Shown piece after piece: positions 10,409 through 19,638 of a DNA stretch of 64,000 nucleotides (within the stretch, counting starts at the first letter, position 1; each line of letters begins with the position of its first letter). The notes under the pieces are model-generated. The model searched no databases. It was not told where the DNA came from and saw only the letters and a program-made list of their open reading frames with translations. The position numbers and the translations under genes are program-made. Source of the stretch: Tolumonas lignilytica (lineage in GTDB: Bacteria; Pseudomonadota; Gammaproteobacteria; Enterobacterales; Aeromonadaceae); contig NZ_AZUK01000001.1 of NCBI RefSeq assembly GCF_000527035.1, positions 1,708,501 through 1,772,500 on the forward strand, in the 5' to 3' direction.

Positions 10409-11557
10409 TTACTCCTCCCATACCGGGTCATCAAAGCGCTCGGTTGGGTTGCCACTCTTCGTCGCGATGATGGGCGACAGACTGGCCATTTGCCACTCCG
10501 TCTGCGGCCACCACTTTTCTATCGTCGTGTGATGTGTTGGCTCAATACTTTCGCCCGGCCGGGGCATATTCACCACCACCCCCGCCGCGTTGGCCGCCGC
10601 CAGCACGCGTTCTGCCGGTTCGGTCCAGCTATGGGGGGCCAGCTCAAACAACCCCCAGTGCACCGGGATCATCACCTCGCCCCGCACCTCCTGATGCGCC
10701 CGTACCGCCTGCTCAGGGCCAAGATGCCAGTCAGGCCAAAACGGGTTGTATTGCCCGGTTTCCATCAGAGTCACATCGAAGGGGCCCAACCATGAGCCGA
10801 TGTCTTTGAACCCCGGGAAATAGCCGGTATCACCGGAATAATAGACCCGATGAGCCGGGCCAATCAGTGCAAACCCTGACCATAAGGTTTTGTTGGATTG
10901 CGGGATCAATCGACCGGATGCATGGCGGGCCGGTGTTGCGACCACGTCGATATCATTGACTTGTGTAGCATCCCACCAGTCCATTTCGGTAATTTTATGT
11001 GGCGGAACGCCCCAGTATTCGAGGTGAGCCCCCACGCCCAAAGGCACCAGAAACTGAGTATCCCAGTCACTCATGGCTTCAATGGTGGTGCGATCCAGAT
11101 GGTCGTAATGATCGTGCGATATCAGCACCGCATCAATGTGCGGTAAATCCGCCAGTGGAATTAATGGCTGATACCAGCGTTTGGGCCCCAGCCAGGCAAC
11201 CGGCGACGTCCGCTCACTCCACACCGGATCAATCAGAATCCGGGTACCATCCATTTCAATGAGTGAGGTGGAATGACCCAGCCAGGTCACTCGCAGATCC
11301 CGCGTTAATGGCTGTGCCAACGCCGCTTTTACCTCGGTGACTACCGGTATGGCTTGTTGCGGTGTCGCATGCGGGCTGGCCCGCAACGATTGCATCATCG
11401 CATTTTTCATATCACTCCAGATCGGCTGCGGATTCTCAAATTTATTGCCGTGCCACTGGGGGGATTGGGTGAGATTACTGAACCGAGCACCTTTCGGCGC
11501 TTGGCCCAATGAGCGGTAACCCATCAGATTCATCCATTTTGCAAACAGACCAGACAT
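10409..11557 (-). CDS. Metallo-beta-lactamase-fold hydrolase, NAPE-PLD/UlaG-like
   Basis: A 382-residue MBL-fold metallohydrolase. The opening strand motif VTWLGHSTSLIEMDG, the metal motif HDHYDHLD and a later YYSGDTGYFPGF with downstream VHWGLFE match the NAPE-hydrolysing phospholipase D/YtnP-like branch. Two metal ions should be bound; the substrate is unknown. There is no export signal, so it is probably cytoplasmic. It lies 96 bases downstream of a TetR gene on the same strand, and the gap contains a palindrome also found at the TetR promoter. It is therefore a likely target of that regulator. Confidence 0.85.
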   Translation of the reverse strand: MSGLFAKWMNLMGYRSLGQAPKGARFSNLTQSPQWHGNKFENPQPIWSDMKNAMMQSLRASPHATPQQAIPVVTEVKAALAQPLTRDLRVTWLGHSTSLIEMDGTRILIDPVWSERTSPVAWLGPKRWYQPLIPLADLPHIDAVLISHDHYDHLDRTTIEAMSDWDTQFLVPLGVGAHLEYWGVPPHKITEMDWWDATQVNDIDVVATPARHASGRLIPQSNKTLWSGFALIGPAHRVYYSGDTGYFPGFKDIGSWLGPFDVTLMETGQYNPFWPDWHLGPEQAVRAHQEVRGEVMIPVHWGLFELAPHSWTEPAERVLAAANAAGVVVNMPRPGESIEPTHHTTIEKWWPQTEWQMASLSPIIATKSGNPTERFDDPVWEE

Positions 11558-11619
11558 AACGGAACCCTCTTAATGACGACCCTGCGTAACGAGGTATGGG
11601 GGATATTCTTGGCTCAATA

Positions 11620-11633
11620 TGAGTGATTAATCA
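11620..11633. promoter_or_regulatory. Candidate TetR operator upstream of the MBL-fold gene
   Basis: TGAGTGATTAATCA, with the perfect palindromic core TGATTAATCA, lies about 60 bases before the hydrolase start. It agrees in 12 of 14 positions with the element at 12246-12259 (read on the minus strand) in front of the TetR gene, which suggests one regulator binds both. Confidence 0.5.
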
Positions 11634-11653
11634 ATCAATAAAAGAGCAAAATT

Positions 11654-12223
11654 TTAATCGATGGCGAGAACCCGCCAGAAGGCTTCAAAACCCGTATGAC
11701 AATAGTGTTCTGTTGCCGCAGGTTCACGGATAATAAAATCCATCGTTGTTTCGGCCATGGCAAGCATCATCGCCGAGGCAAAAGCACACGAATTCTGCAA
11801 CTTGCTTTGTTTGATGCATTCATCCATAAGCACGCCGACCTCGGAAAAAATGGCCATGCCGGCGGCCCGTGTCTCTGCGGTGATCCGGTCTGAGACACTG
11901 AGTTGCCCCATCACCTTGCGTTTGTCCGGGTTGAGCGCCCCCCAGTGGATGTATTTTGACCATACAAAATACATCCTTTCGCGCAGTGACTGGGTTCGCG
12001 GGTAATCCGCCAGCATCTCTCGCCCCATCTCTTTTTTAAGTTCAAGATAGAGCTGATTCAGTAATTCATCTTTTGTCTTGAAATAGGTAAACAGTGTGCC
12101 TTCTGCCACCCCAGCCGTGCGCGCAATCTTCGCCGTGGGCGCTTCGATACCCAGCACAGCGCAGACACTAATGGCGGCTGCGAGCAATGCGTAGTATTTA
12201 TCTTCACTTTTAGGGCGGGCCAT
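11654..12223 (-). CDS. TetR/AcrR-family transcriptional regulator
   Basis: A 189-residue TetR protein counted from MARPKSEDKYYALLAAAISVC. The helix-turn-helix reads PTAKIARTAGVAEGTLFTYFKTKDELLNQLY, a textbook TetR DNA-binding domain. The C-terminal ligand domain has no recognisable effector class. A longer frame begins at a GTG at 12256, but a TGAGT/ACTCA inverted repeat overlaps that position and would then lie inside the coding region. I therefore prefer the ATG at 12223, although neither start has a strong ribosome site. It is probably autoregulated and likely controls the downstream MBL-fold gene. Confidence 0.88.
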   Translation of the reverse strand: MARPKSEDKYYALLAAAISVCAVLGIEAPTAKIARTAGVAEGTLFTYFKTKDELLNQLYLELKKEMGREMLADYPRTQSLRERMYFVWSKYIHWGALNPDKRKVMGQLSVSDRITAETRAAGMAIFSEVGVLMDECIKQSKLQNSCAFASAMMLAMAETTMDFIIREPAATEHYCHTGFEAFWRVLAID

Positions 12224-12245
12224 CAGAACATCAACAGATAATAAA

Positions 12246-12259
12246 TGAGTATTCACTCA
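12246..12259. promoter_or_regulatory. Candidate TetR autoregulatory operator
   Basis: On the minus strand this reads TGAGTGAATACTCA, an inverted repeat with five-base arms. It lies 23 bases upstream of the preferred TetR start and closely matches the element at 11620-11633. Confidence 0.5.
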
Positions 12260-12284
12260 ACTATAGCAATGTCATGCCCTCATT

Positions 12285-13601
12285 TCAAGCCACCACGTCA
12301 TCACTGCATGTTGGTTTAAACCAGGCCAGACAGGCTTCCGGTTGCTCCCCCAGATACCAGTGCACATATGACGCCAGCAGACGCCCCTGCTGATAGATGG
12401 GTTCCGGCTTGCCATGCACCGGATGCGCAGCTTCCAAGGTGGCTTCCGCACGGATCTGGCTGCTGGAGAAATGAAAGGTATGCCCGCGCACTTCACCAAA
12501 CGGAAAGGGGGCCGACAAGACACCCAACCCGCCCAGATGGGGCTCCATCAACGCTTCACCGGGCAATACCCCCAACAGCTCACGTCGGTGCCCAGCCTGA
12601 TCCGTAAGACCATTCAGCAGATAAAGCATGCCGCCACATTCGGCAACCGTCGGTTTATCGGCCCGTACATGGGCACGGATCGATTGCAGCATCGTCTGGT
12701 TATCGGCCAGCGCATCCAGATACAGCTCCGGATACCCACCCGGCAGATACAACGCATCCGCCTCTGGCAGCGCAGCATCAGAAAGCGGAGAGAAAAAGCT
12801 CAATTGTGCGCCCATCTGCTGCAATGTCTGCAGATTATCGCGATAAATGAAACTGAATGCCGCATCGCGCGCGACCGCAATCGTCACACCGTTCAACCCT
12901 TCATCCCAGACTTTATGGCTGATCGGGTCACTGAATTCACAGGGCGGTGGCAGTTGTAATGCACCGTGACTGGCCAGTTGTTCGGCCGCCAAGTCTAAGC
13001 GTGCATCCAGATCTGAAAGCTCTGCGGCCTGAACCAAACCCAGATGCCGTTCCGGCAGCGTGATCGCCTCATTCGACGGCAGATAACCACAAAAATGGAT
13101 CCCCTCCGGCAGGCTGTGCTGCAGGTAACGCGCATGACCGGCACTGTTGACGCGGTTGGCCACCACACCAAACACTTGCAGATCCGGCTGATAATGCGCC
13201 AGCCCGTACACCAGTGCGCCGAACGTTTGTGCCATGGCCGAACCATCGATCACCAGCAGCAGCGGAATCGCAAACAGACGGGCGATATCGGCAGAGCTGG
13301 TATGTCCGTCATACAGGCCCATCACCCCTTCGATCAGGATCAGATCGGCCTCCTGCGCGGCCTCGGCCAGACGCCGACGGCAGTTATCCTCGCCCATCAT
13401 CCACAAATCCAGTTGGTGCACTGGTAAACCCGATGCCCGCTCCAGCAGCATGGGGTCCAGAAAATCCGGCCCGGTTTTAAACACCCGCACCTGTTTACCT
13501 TGCTTTGTCCAATAACGCGCCAGAGCAGCCGTCACCGTCGTCTTACCACTGTGGCTGGCTGGTGCGCTGATCAACAGCGCCGGACAGGATCTAGTTGGCA
13601 T
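12285..13601 (-). CDS. cbiA: Cobyrinate a,c-diamide synthase
   Basis: A 438-residue CobB/CbiA protein that amidates the a and c side chains of cobyrinic acid with glutamine and ATP. The N-terminal P-loop of the dethiobiotin-synthetase-like fold is [17 protein letters not shown]. The C-terminal GATase-3 domain has the nucleophile Cys in [11 protein letters not shown] and the His in YVHWYLGEQ. Length fits the family. Its start overlaps the end of cbiP by 11 bases, so the two are translationally coupled, cbiP first. No other cobalamin biosynthesis gene is in the window and no cobalamin riboswitch was recognised upstream. Confidence 0.92.
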   Translation of the reverse strand: MPTRSCPALLISAPASHSGKTTVTAALARYWTKQGKQVRVFKTGPDFLDPMLLERASGLPVHQLDLWMMGEDNCRRRLAEAAQEADLILIEGVMGLYDGHTSSADIARLFAIPLLLVIDGSAMAQTFGALVYGLAHYQPDLQVFGVVANRVNSAGHARYLQHSLPEGIHFCGYLPSNEAITLPERHLGLVQAAELSDLDARLDLAAEQLASHGALQLPPPCEFSDPISHKVWDEGLNGVTIAVARDAAFSFIYRDNLQTLQQMGAQLSFFSPLSDAALPEADALYLPGGYPELYLDALADNQTMLQSIRAHVRADKPTVAECGGMLYLLNGLTDQAGHRRELLGVLPGEALMEPHLGGLGVLSAPFPFGEVRGHTFHFSSSQIRAEATLEAAHPVHGKPEPIYQQGRLLASYVHWYLGEQPEACLAWFKPTCSDDVVA

Positions 13602-15084
13602 GTCGTTGTTCCCACTGCGTCAGAAGAGTGAACAGTTTATCCATATTCAGATGATCGGCCAGACAATCGGCCAGCAGGTTGATGCCCTCTTCACGCAACT
13701 GCGACATCTCCGGCGCCCGATCACTCTGTAATCCTGCCCAGCGCAGCAATGCATTACAGGCGGCCGGTTCATCAAACAGCCCATGCAGATAGGTGCCCAA
13801 AATCAGCGCATCATCTGAGAGCACCCCATCGGCCATGGTCACACCGTCACTCAGCAAGGCCATCGGCTGACTCATCCCCGCCGGTATCTCTGTCACCCCG
13901 GCATGAATTTCATAACCGCTGACAGGTACGGTTTCATCCGCTAGCGTCAGCAAGCCATGGACCCGGCGCAACTGCTTTTCCGCCGCCAGCGTTGTGGTGA
14001 TCGGTAACAGCCCGAGCCCCGGCATACTGCCGGACACCCCTTCCAACCCGAGCGGATCATGCAACATCTCGCCCAGCATCTGATAACCGCCGCAGATCCC
14101 AATCAGCTTGCCGCCAAAGCGCAAATGACGGGCTATCGCCCGATCCCAACCCTGTTCACGCAGAAAGCGCAGATCGCCCTGCACCGATTTTGAGCCTGGC
14201 AAAATCAGCAAATCCGCCGATGGCAACGGCTGATTCGGCGGCACCATGATGAGGTCAATATCTGGATGCAGTCGCAGTACATCGAAATCGGTGTGATTAC
14301 TGATCCGTGGAAAACAGGGCACCACGACTCGGAATTTACCGCGATTGCTTTGCTGTACGGCAATCGCATCTTCCTGTTCCAGATAAAGACCATGCAGATA
14401 AGGCAACACGCCTAACACCGGTTTGCCGGTTGTTTGTTCCAGCCAATCGAGACCACCCTGCAGCAGTGAAATATCGCCGCGGAAGCGGTTAATGACAAAA
14501 CCCAGCACCCGGTTCTGTTCGCTTTCCGACAGCAAGGCCAGCGTGCCATACAAGTGGGCAAACACGCCGCCACGATCGATATCCGCAATGATGATAACTG
14601 GACAATCCGCCGCTTCGGCAAACCCCATATTGGCGATATCGCGATCACGTAGATTAATTTCTGCCGGGCTGCCCGCCCCTTCGATAATCACCGCCTGATA
14701 ATGTGCCTGCAAATGATGATAGGAGTGCATCACAGCGCCCATCACCTTCGGTTTGTAATCGTGGTAGGCACAGGCATCCATATCCGCTAACGCTTTACCG
14801 TGCACAATCACCTGCGCCCCGATATCGGTATTCGGCTTCAGCAACACCGGATTCATATGCACAGACGGTTCAACTCCACAGGCTTGTGCCTGCACGGCCT
14901 GTGCACGACCGATCTCTCCACCCTCTGCCGTCACCGCACTGTTCAGCGCCATATTCTGTGATTTAAACGGTGCCACCGACCAGCCTTGTCGTTTCAGCAG
15001 GCGGCACAGCCCCGCCACCAGCGTACTTTTTCCGGCATCTGACGTGGTGCCCTGCACCATTAATGAGAAGTTGATTAATGACAA
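13591..15084 (-). CDS. cbiP: Cobyric acid synthase
   Basis: A 497-residue CobQ/CbiP protein that amidates the b, d, e and g side chains on the way to adenosylcobyric acid. It has the N-terminal [21 protein letters not shown]-loop, then [14 protein letters not shown], and a GATase-3 domain with [10 protein letters not shown] (Cys) and GTYLHGLFD (His). The start is a TTG at 15084 with AAGGA six bases upstream; the first ATG in frame lies at 15060, next to the P-loop, without such a site. It forms a two-gene operon with cbiA. Confidence 0.92.
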   Translation of the reverse strand: MSLINFSLMVQGTTSDAGKSTLVAGLCRLLKRQGWSVAPFKSQNMALNSAVTAEGGEIGRAQAVQAQACGVEPSVHMNPVLLKPNTDIGAQVIVHGKALADMDACAYHDYKPKVMGAVMHSYHHLQAHYQAVIIEGAGSPAEINLRDRDIANMGFAEAADCPVIIIADIDRGGVFAHLYGTLALLSESEQNRVLGFVINRFRGDISLLQGGLDWLEQTTGKPVLGVLPYLHGLYLEQEDAIAVQQSNRGKFRVVVPCFPRISNHTDFDVLRLHPDIDLIMVPPNQPLPSADLLILPGSKSVQGDLRFLREQGWDRAIARHLRFGGKLIGICGGYQMLGEMLHDPLGLEGVSGSMPGLGLLPITTTLAAEKQLRRVHGLLTLADETVPVSGYEIHAGVTEIPAGMSQPMALLSDGVTMADGVLSDDALILGTYLHGLFDEPAACNALLRWAGLQSDRAPEMSQLREEGINLLADCLADHLNMDKLFTLLTQWEQRHAN

Positions 15085-15254
15085 GATTTATCCTTAAATC
15101 GTATTAAGCTCACAAAAACCGGCATTTCTCTCAAACATAGCGTCGCACCTTAATGTGAATTTAATAATTCATCTATAGAAGGTAAGTGTTTTATAAAAAA
15201 ACTCAGAAATAGCCCGAAACTAGCACTTTTAAGGTTCAAATTTAAGGAAAAGAT

Positions 15255-16367
15255 ATGCGTTGTCTCTTTATCACAGGTTCAACTGGCTTCCTCGGTGGCG
15301 CTGTGATTTGTAAAGTTTTGCAAAGTTCTTATAAATGGGATCGGATCTTACTTTTAGTTCGGGGAGAAACACCTGCTGCAGCACTTGCAAGACTGAGAAA
15401 CAATCTTGATTCCTTCGAACTGGCGCCTGAACTGAAAAACAAAATTACAGAAGAGGATCTGATTCTCGGCGATCTGAAGACACCGGAATTATTCCTCGAT
15501 GACCCGCGTCTGGAACTGGTGACCCACGTCATCAACTGCGCGGCGGTCGCATCTTTCTCGAATAACCCATTGATCAAACCGGTCAACGTCGACGGCACGT
15601 TCGCACTGGCCAAGAAAATGGCCTCTGTACCTAACATGCAACGCTTTCTGCAGGTTGGCACCGCCATGTCATGCGGCCCAGAAAAAGGCATGGTGGTACC
15701 GGAAAACTATAAGCCAAAAGGCAAAGTCCATCATTTTGTGAAATACACCGCGTCGAAAGCGGAAATTGAAGCCAAAATTCGTAAAGAATTGCCTAACCTG
15801 CCGTTTGTGGCAGCGCGCCCATCGATTGTTGTCGGCCACACGAAACTGGGTTGTAAACCTTCAGGCAGTATTTTCTGGGTATTCAGAATGGCCTTATTGT
15901 TACGTCAGTTTACTTGCAGCCTGCAGGATAAGATTGATGTGATCCCGGTTGATTACTGTGCTGACGCCTTGGTGACCATGATAGAAAAAGAAACATTACC
16001 TTATGATTTCTATCATATTTCTGCAGGAACAGATGCCTCCACCTCATTTGCCGAAATTGATCAGGCAATAGCCAAAGCACAAGGCATCCCCGCAGTCGGC
16101 GACGACTACAAACAGGTCAGCTTTGAAGAAATTGCCGAGCGTGCTCATGAGTTTTCCACCCTGTTCGGCCATTGCAACAAGCGTTTGATGCTGAAAGCGA
16201 TCCGTTTATATGGAGAGTTTGCCGCCTTAAATGTACTGTTTGAAAACTATCGGTTGCATGAACTGGGTTTACCGCTGCCACCGAAATTTAGCGAATATGC
16301 CGGTGTGTGTGTCGCCACCTCGAAAGACATTCCGGTACCCAAGCAGATGATGGTTGATTTTAAATAA
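15255..16367 (+). CDS. NAD(P)-dependent thioester/acyl reductase, NAD_binding_4 family
   Basis: A 370-residue extended short-chain dehydrogenase of the male-sterility/thioester-reductase family (NAD_binding_4). The nucleotide-binding motif is ITGSTGFLGGAV at the very N-terminus, and the catalytic Tyr-x-x-x-Lys is in KYTASKAEIE. Enzymes of this group reduce acyl thioesters to aldehydes or alcohols. An AAGGA site precedes the ATG. A classical SDR gene follows after 17 bases. Together the two resemble the two halves of the bacterial fatty acyl-CoA reductase known from Marinobacter, but no carrier protein or ligase is adjacent and the substrate is inferred only. Confidence 0.75.
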   Translation: MRCLFITGSTGFLGGAVICKVLQSSYKWDRILLLVRGETPAAALARLRNNLDSFELAPELKNKITEEDLILGDLKTPELFLDDPRLELVTHVINCAAVASFSNNPLIKPVNVDGTFALAKKMASVPNMQRFLQVGTAMSCGPEKGMVVPENYKPKGKVHHFVKYTASKAEIEAKIRKELPNLPFVAARPSIVVGHTKLGCKPSGSIFWVFRMALLLRQFTCSLQDKIDVIPVDYCADALVTMIEKETLPYDFYHISAGTDASTSFAEIDQAIAKAQGIPAVGDDYKQVSFEEIAERAHEFSTLFGHCNKRLMLKAIRLYGEFAALNVLFENYRLHELGLPLPPKFSEYAGVCVATSKDIPVPKQMMVDFK

Positions 16368-16384
16368 ACGCAACGCTCATCGGC

Positions 16385-17155
16385 ATGAACGAGAAAAAAA
16401 CCGTTTTAATTACCGGTGCCTCTTCTGGATTAGGAGAGGCTTTTTCGCATCTGTTAGCGGCACAATTTCAACAAATCATTCTGGTAGCCAGAGATGAGAG
16501 CAAATTACAGGTGCTCGCCCTCGAATTACGTCGGCTCTATGCCGTCGATGTGCTCTGCTGGCCACACGATTTAACCATCGCCGACGATCTCCAGCGGCTG
16601 ATCGCCAACATACAGCAGCATAAAATCGATCTATTCATCAATAATGCAGGGGAAGGGATTTATGGAGAATTTCATCAGATCCCCGCGGCCCAATACGCCC
16701 ATCTGATCGAGCTTAATATCACGGCGCTGACAGCCCTGAACCATGCGGTGATCCCGCAGCTCATCGCCAACCAAGGCATGGGAGTGATCAACATTGCGTC
16801 GTTAGCCGCGTTGCAGCCACTGCCGTTCATGGCGGTTTATGCCGCGAGTAAAAGCTATGTGTTACACCTTTCTGCCGCTTTAGCGGAAGAATACCGTCAC
16901 AGTGGCATCACCATCATGGCGTTGTGTCCGGGATTTATCCAGACCCCGTTTATAGACAAGGCTGCCATCAACCCCCGTGGTTTTCCGCTGGCAAACCCGG
17001 TAACCGTCGCCGCACAAGGCTGGAATGCATTCCTGCGACATAAAAGTGTCTATATCACCGGCTATCGGAACCGTCTGTTAGCACTGCTGATGCGGTTAAG
17101 CCCACGTCGGCTGGCAACCCGAGTCGCCTTTTACCTGATGCGCCAGCGCCACTGA
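16385..17155 (+). CDS. Short-chain dehydrogenase/reductase
   Basis: A 256-residue classical SDR, DltE-like. It has the cofactor motif ITGASSGLGEAF, the NNAGEG motif, the catalytic Ser in NIASLAALQ and the Tyr-x-x-x-Lys in YAASKSYV. The start lies 17 bases after the preceding reductase stop, so the genes are probably co-transcribed and act on the same substrate. An aldehyde-to-alcohol or ketoacyl step is plausible. The C-terminal 30 residues are basic and hydrophobic, which may tether the protein to the membrane. Confidence 0.85.
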   Translation: MNEKKTVLITGASSGLGEAFSHLLAAQFQQIILVARDESKLQVLALELRRLYAVDVLCWPHDLTIADDLQRLIANIQQHKIDLFINNAGEGIYGEFHQIPAAQYAHLIELNITALTALNHAVIPQLIANQGMGVINIASLAALQPLPFMAVYAASKSYVLHLSAALAEEYRHSGITIMALCPGFIQTPFIDKAAINPRGFPLANPVTVAAQGWNAFLRHKSVYITGYRNRLLALLMRLSPRRLATRVAFYLMRQRH

Positions 17156-17178
17156 ATACGGCGAGTGCAACAAGGTCG

Positions 17179-18105
17179 TTACTCTTCTTCGGGTTTGAGT
17201 TTGCGGCGTTTGGAGCGCGGATGCGTCTGGTCATAAACCGTAGCCAGATGCTGAAAATCGAGATGGGTATAGATCTGGGTCGTTGCGAGATTGGCGTGCC
17301 CTAACAGTTCCTGTACCGCACGTAAATCGCCGGAAGATTCGAGCATATGAGTCGCAAAGCTATGTCGCAGTTTATGCGGATGAATATGGCTGTTGAGCGT
17401 TTGTTTCTGCCCCCACTGCTCTAAACGGATTTCCACCATTCGCGCCGTGATGCGTCGTTTACGGCTGCTGAGAAACAGCGCCGGTTCGCCTTCCGTCTGA
17501 AACGCGGGCCGGATCTTCAGCCATTTCTCCAGCCACTCCAGCGCCAGCCGACCAATCGGCAGAATGCGTTCTTTGTTGCCCTTGCCTATCACCCGCACCT
17601 GGCGGCTGCTCATATCGAGATCAGACCCGTCGAGCGCCACCAGCTCTGACAGACGCATACCAGTGGAATAAAACAGCTCCATGATGGCGCGATCACGAAT
17701 CGCCAGCGGATCCTGCTCATCGGTAATATTCAGCAGTTGATGTACCTGATCCACATCGAGATTTTTCGGCAACGGACGCCCGAGCTTTGGCAAGGCGACG
17801 CCGCGTGCGGGATTCGCCGCCAGAATGCCACGGATCACCAGCCAGTCGGCAAAGCTGCGCAGCGCCGACATTTTCGTGCTGATCGTGCGCGGTGAGGTGT
17901 CTTTATGTTTGCGCAAGGTATGCGCCCATTGTCGTACCAGCGGATTGTTCAGTTCCGACCAGTCACGGACGTTTTTTTCCTGCAACCAGGCTGCCATGGC
18001 TTGCAGATGACGCTGATAATTATTCAGCGTATGCGCACTGAGCTGGCGTTCGACACGCAGATATTCCAGATAGGTGTGCAGGGTGGCGGCAAGAGGATCA
18101 TTCAC
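17179..18105 (-). CDS. xerC: Tyrosine recombinase XerC
   Basis: A 308-residue recombinase that with XerD resolves chromosome dimers at dif. An N-terminal SAM-like core-binding domain (VERQLSAHTLNNYQRHL) is followed by the catalytic domain: Arg in STGMRLSELVAL, Lys in GKGNKERILP, HxxR in HKLRHSFATHML, His in LLGHANLATTQIYTH, and Tyr in the same stretch. The order dapF - DUF484 - xerC is the conserved enterobacterial and Aeromonas arrangement. Its start overlaps the DUF484 stop by 8 bases. Confidence 0.95.
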   Translation of the reverse strand: MNDPLAATLHTYLEYLRVERQLSAHTLNNYQRHLQAMAAWLQEKNVRDWSELNNPLVRQWAHTLRKHKDTSPRTISTKMSALRSFADWLVIRGILAANPARGVALPKLGRPLPKNLDVDQVHQLLNITDEQDPLAIRDRAIMELFYSTGMRLSELVALDGSDLDMSSRQVRVIGKGNKERILPIGRLALEWLEKWLKIRPAFQTEGEPALFLSSRKRRITARMVEIRLEQWGQKQTLNSHIHPHKLRHSFATHMLESSGDLRAVQELLGHANLATTQIYTHLDFQHLATVYDQTHPRSKRRKLKPEEE

Positions 18106-18796
18106 AGGAACGTGCCAGTGTCGGTAGTAACAGGGTCACAAAGCGGCCTAATTGTTCCAGCAACAGGCTGTCCATACCCGGTTGATAATGCTGAGGATTC
18201 GCATGACCAAACGCCAGAAAACCCCACTCGCCATATTCACCGAGCCGTAACAGTGCCATCGAATGCACCAGCGAACCCTGACCGAAAATCAGCTCGCGAT
18301 CGCAGTCATTCACCCGACCAAAATAGACCAGCTGATCCGCCATCGGATAGAGACACAACCGCTGGAACAGCGGATACTCCATCTCATACGGCTTATCAAA
18401 GCGTTTTGCTTTGACCCGGGCCTGATTCACCCACAAGGCACAGGCCGGGATCCGCAGCCGTTCCCGAAATGAGCTATGCAGGCATTTCCACAACTGACGC
18501 AACGAGGTGCAGGCGAATAAATCCGCATACACATCGGTATAGACGCGGAAGATGAATTCGTTGCGGCTGGCATTGGCCAACAGCTCCTGTCGCTCCTGCT
18601 CCAGTAGCTGCAACCGTTCACGCTGACGTTCCAGTTTCAAATCAAACAACGACACCGCGCCACGCTGTTCATGGGGGATCGTCAGATCTTCCAGCAACGC
18701 CTTATGCCGCAGAAAAAAATCCGGATGCTGTTTGAGATAGTCAATCACCTTGCTCTCTTCCAGCATCAGCTCCAGCGCCCCCAGATTGACACTCAT
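18098..18796 (-). CDS. DUF484 family protein
   Basis: A 232-residue DUF484 (YigA-like) protein with a GAF-like fold predicted for the family. The N-terminal [30 protein letters not shown] is the family hallmark, followed by a coiled-coil stretch ([19 protein letters not shown]). Its role is not established; it is consistently found between dapF and xerC. Its start overlaps the dapF stop by 4 bases (ATGA type) and its end overlaps xerC, so it is an operon member. Confidence 0.9.
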   Translation of the reverse strand: MSVNLGALELMLEESKVIDYLKQHPDFFLRHKALLEDLTIPHEQRGAVSLFDLKLERQRERLQLLEQERQELLANASRNEFIFRVYTDVYADLFACTSLRQLWKCLHSSFRERLRIPACALWVNQARVKAKRFDKPYEMEYPLFQRLCLYPMADQLVYFGRVNDCDRELIFGQGSLVHSMALLRLGEYGEWGFLAFGHANPQHYQPGMDSLLLEQLGRFVTLLLPTLARSCE

Positions 18797-19623
18797 AGCT
18801 CGATTTGTCCGTCAAACACGTGTTCTGCAGGGCCGGTCATATACACCGGTGTGCCGGGGCCATTCCAGGCAATCGACAGCGAACCGCCCGGCAGGTTGAC
18901 CTTGACACGGCCTTTGAGTTTTTCCTGCTGAATACCGACCACGACCGCCGCGCAAGCACCAGTACCGCACGCCAGTGTTTCACCGGCACCGCGTTCATAG
19001 ACGCGCAGATTGATTTCATTCGCCGACACCACTTCCATGAAGCCGACATTGACGCGTTCCGGGAAGCGGTCAAACGATTCCAGTTTCGGACCGAGTGTTT
19101 CTACGGGGGCCGTCTTAACGCTGGGAACCTCGATCACGCAATGCGGATTGCCCATCGACACGGCACCACACATCACCGTCTGTTCGGCCACTCGCAGCAG
19201 ATAGAGCTTTTCAGCTTTCTGCGCCCGGAACGGGATCTTGGAAGGTTCAAACTCTGGTACGCCCATGTTGACCGTGACCTGATCGTTATCTTCAATCTGC
19301 AGCACAATACGGCCACTGACAGTGCTGACTGCAATGCGATCTTTATTGGTTAAGCCCTTCAGGCGGACAAAGCGGGCAAAACAGCGGGCGCCATTGCCGC
19401 ATTGCTGCACCTCGGAACCATCGGCATTGAAAATGCGATAGTGGAAGTCGAGATCAGGATCATACGGCGGTTCGACCAGCAGCAACTGGTCAAAACCGAC
19501 ACCAAAATGACGATCACCGAGGCGTTTCAGCGTTTCCGCATTAAAAAATACCTTCTGCGTGACGCCATCGACGACCACAAAGTCATTTCCCAGACCGTGC
19601 ATTTTGGAAAACTGGATCAACAT
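18793..19623 (-). CDS. dapF: Diaminopimelate epimerase
   Basis: A 276-residue enzyme that converts LL- to meso-diaminopimelate for lysine and peptidoglycan. It is PLP-independent, using two cysteines: Cys75 in [11 protein letters not shown] and the second in ACGTGACAA, both present. The N-terminus [20 protein letters not shown] is typical. It follows lysA by 15 bases, which puts the last two steps of lysine synthesis in one operon with lptM. Confidence 0.96.
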   Translation of the reverse strand: MLIQFSKMHGLGNDFVVVDGVTQKVFFNAETLKRLGDRHFGVGFDQLLLVEPPYDPDLDFHYRIFNADGSEVQQCGNGARCFARFVRLKGLTNKDRIAVSTVSGRIVLQIEDNDQVTVNMGVPEFEPSKIPFRAQKAEKLYLLRVAEQTVMCGAVSMGNPHCVIEVPSVKTAPVETLGPKLESFDRFPERVNVGFMEVVSANEINLRVYERGAGETLACGTGACAAVVVGIQQEKLKGRVKVNLPGGSLSIAWNGPGTPVYMTGPAEHVFDGQIEL

Positions 19624-19638
19624 GCAGCCAAGCTCCTG

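Noticed and set aside
11696-12005. Plus-strand open frames opposite the TetR gene
   Set aside because: No family resemblance; the minus-strand frame has a clear TetR domain.
15085-15254. Cobalamin riboswitch before cbiP
   Set aside because: No B12-box-like sequence or paired core was found in the 170-bp gap.
17488-17500. Second uptake-sequence-like stretch, TTCCGTCTGAAA
   Set aside because: It has a mismatch in the 10-mer core, lies inside xerC and has no inverted partner, so it is a chance match.
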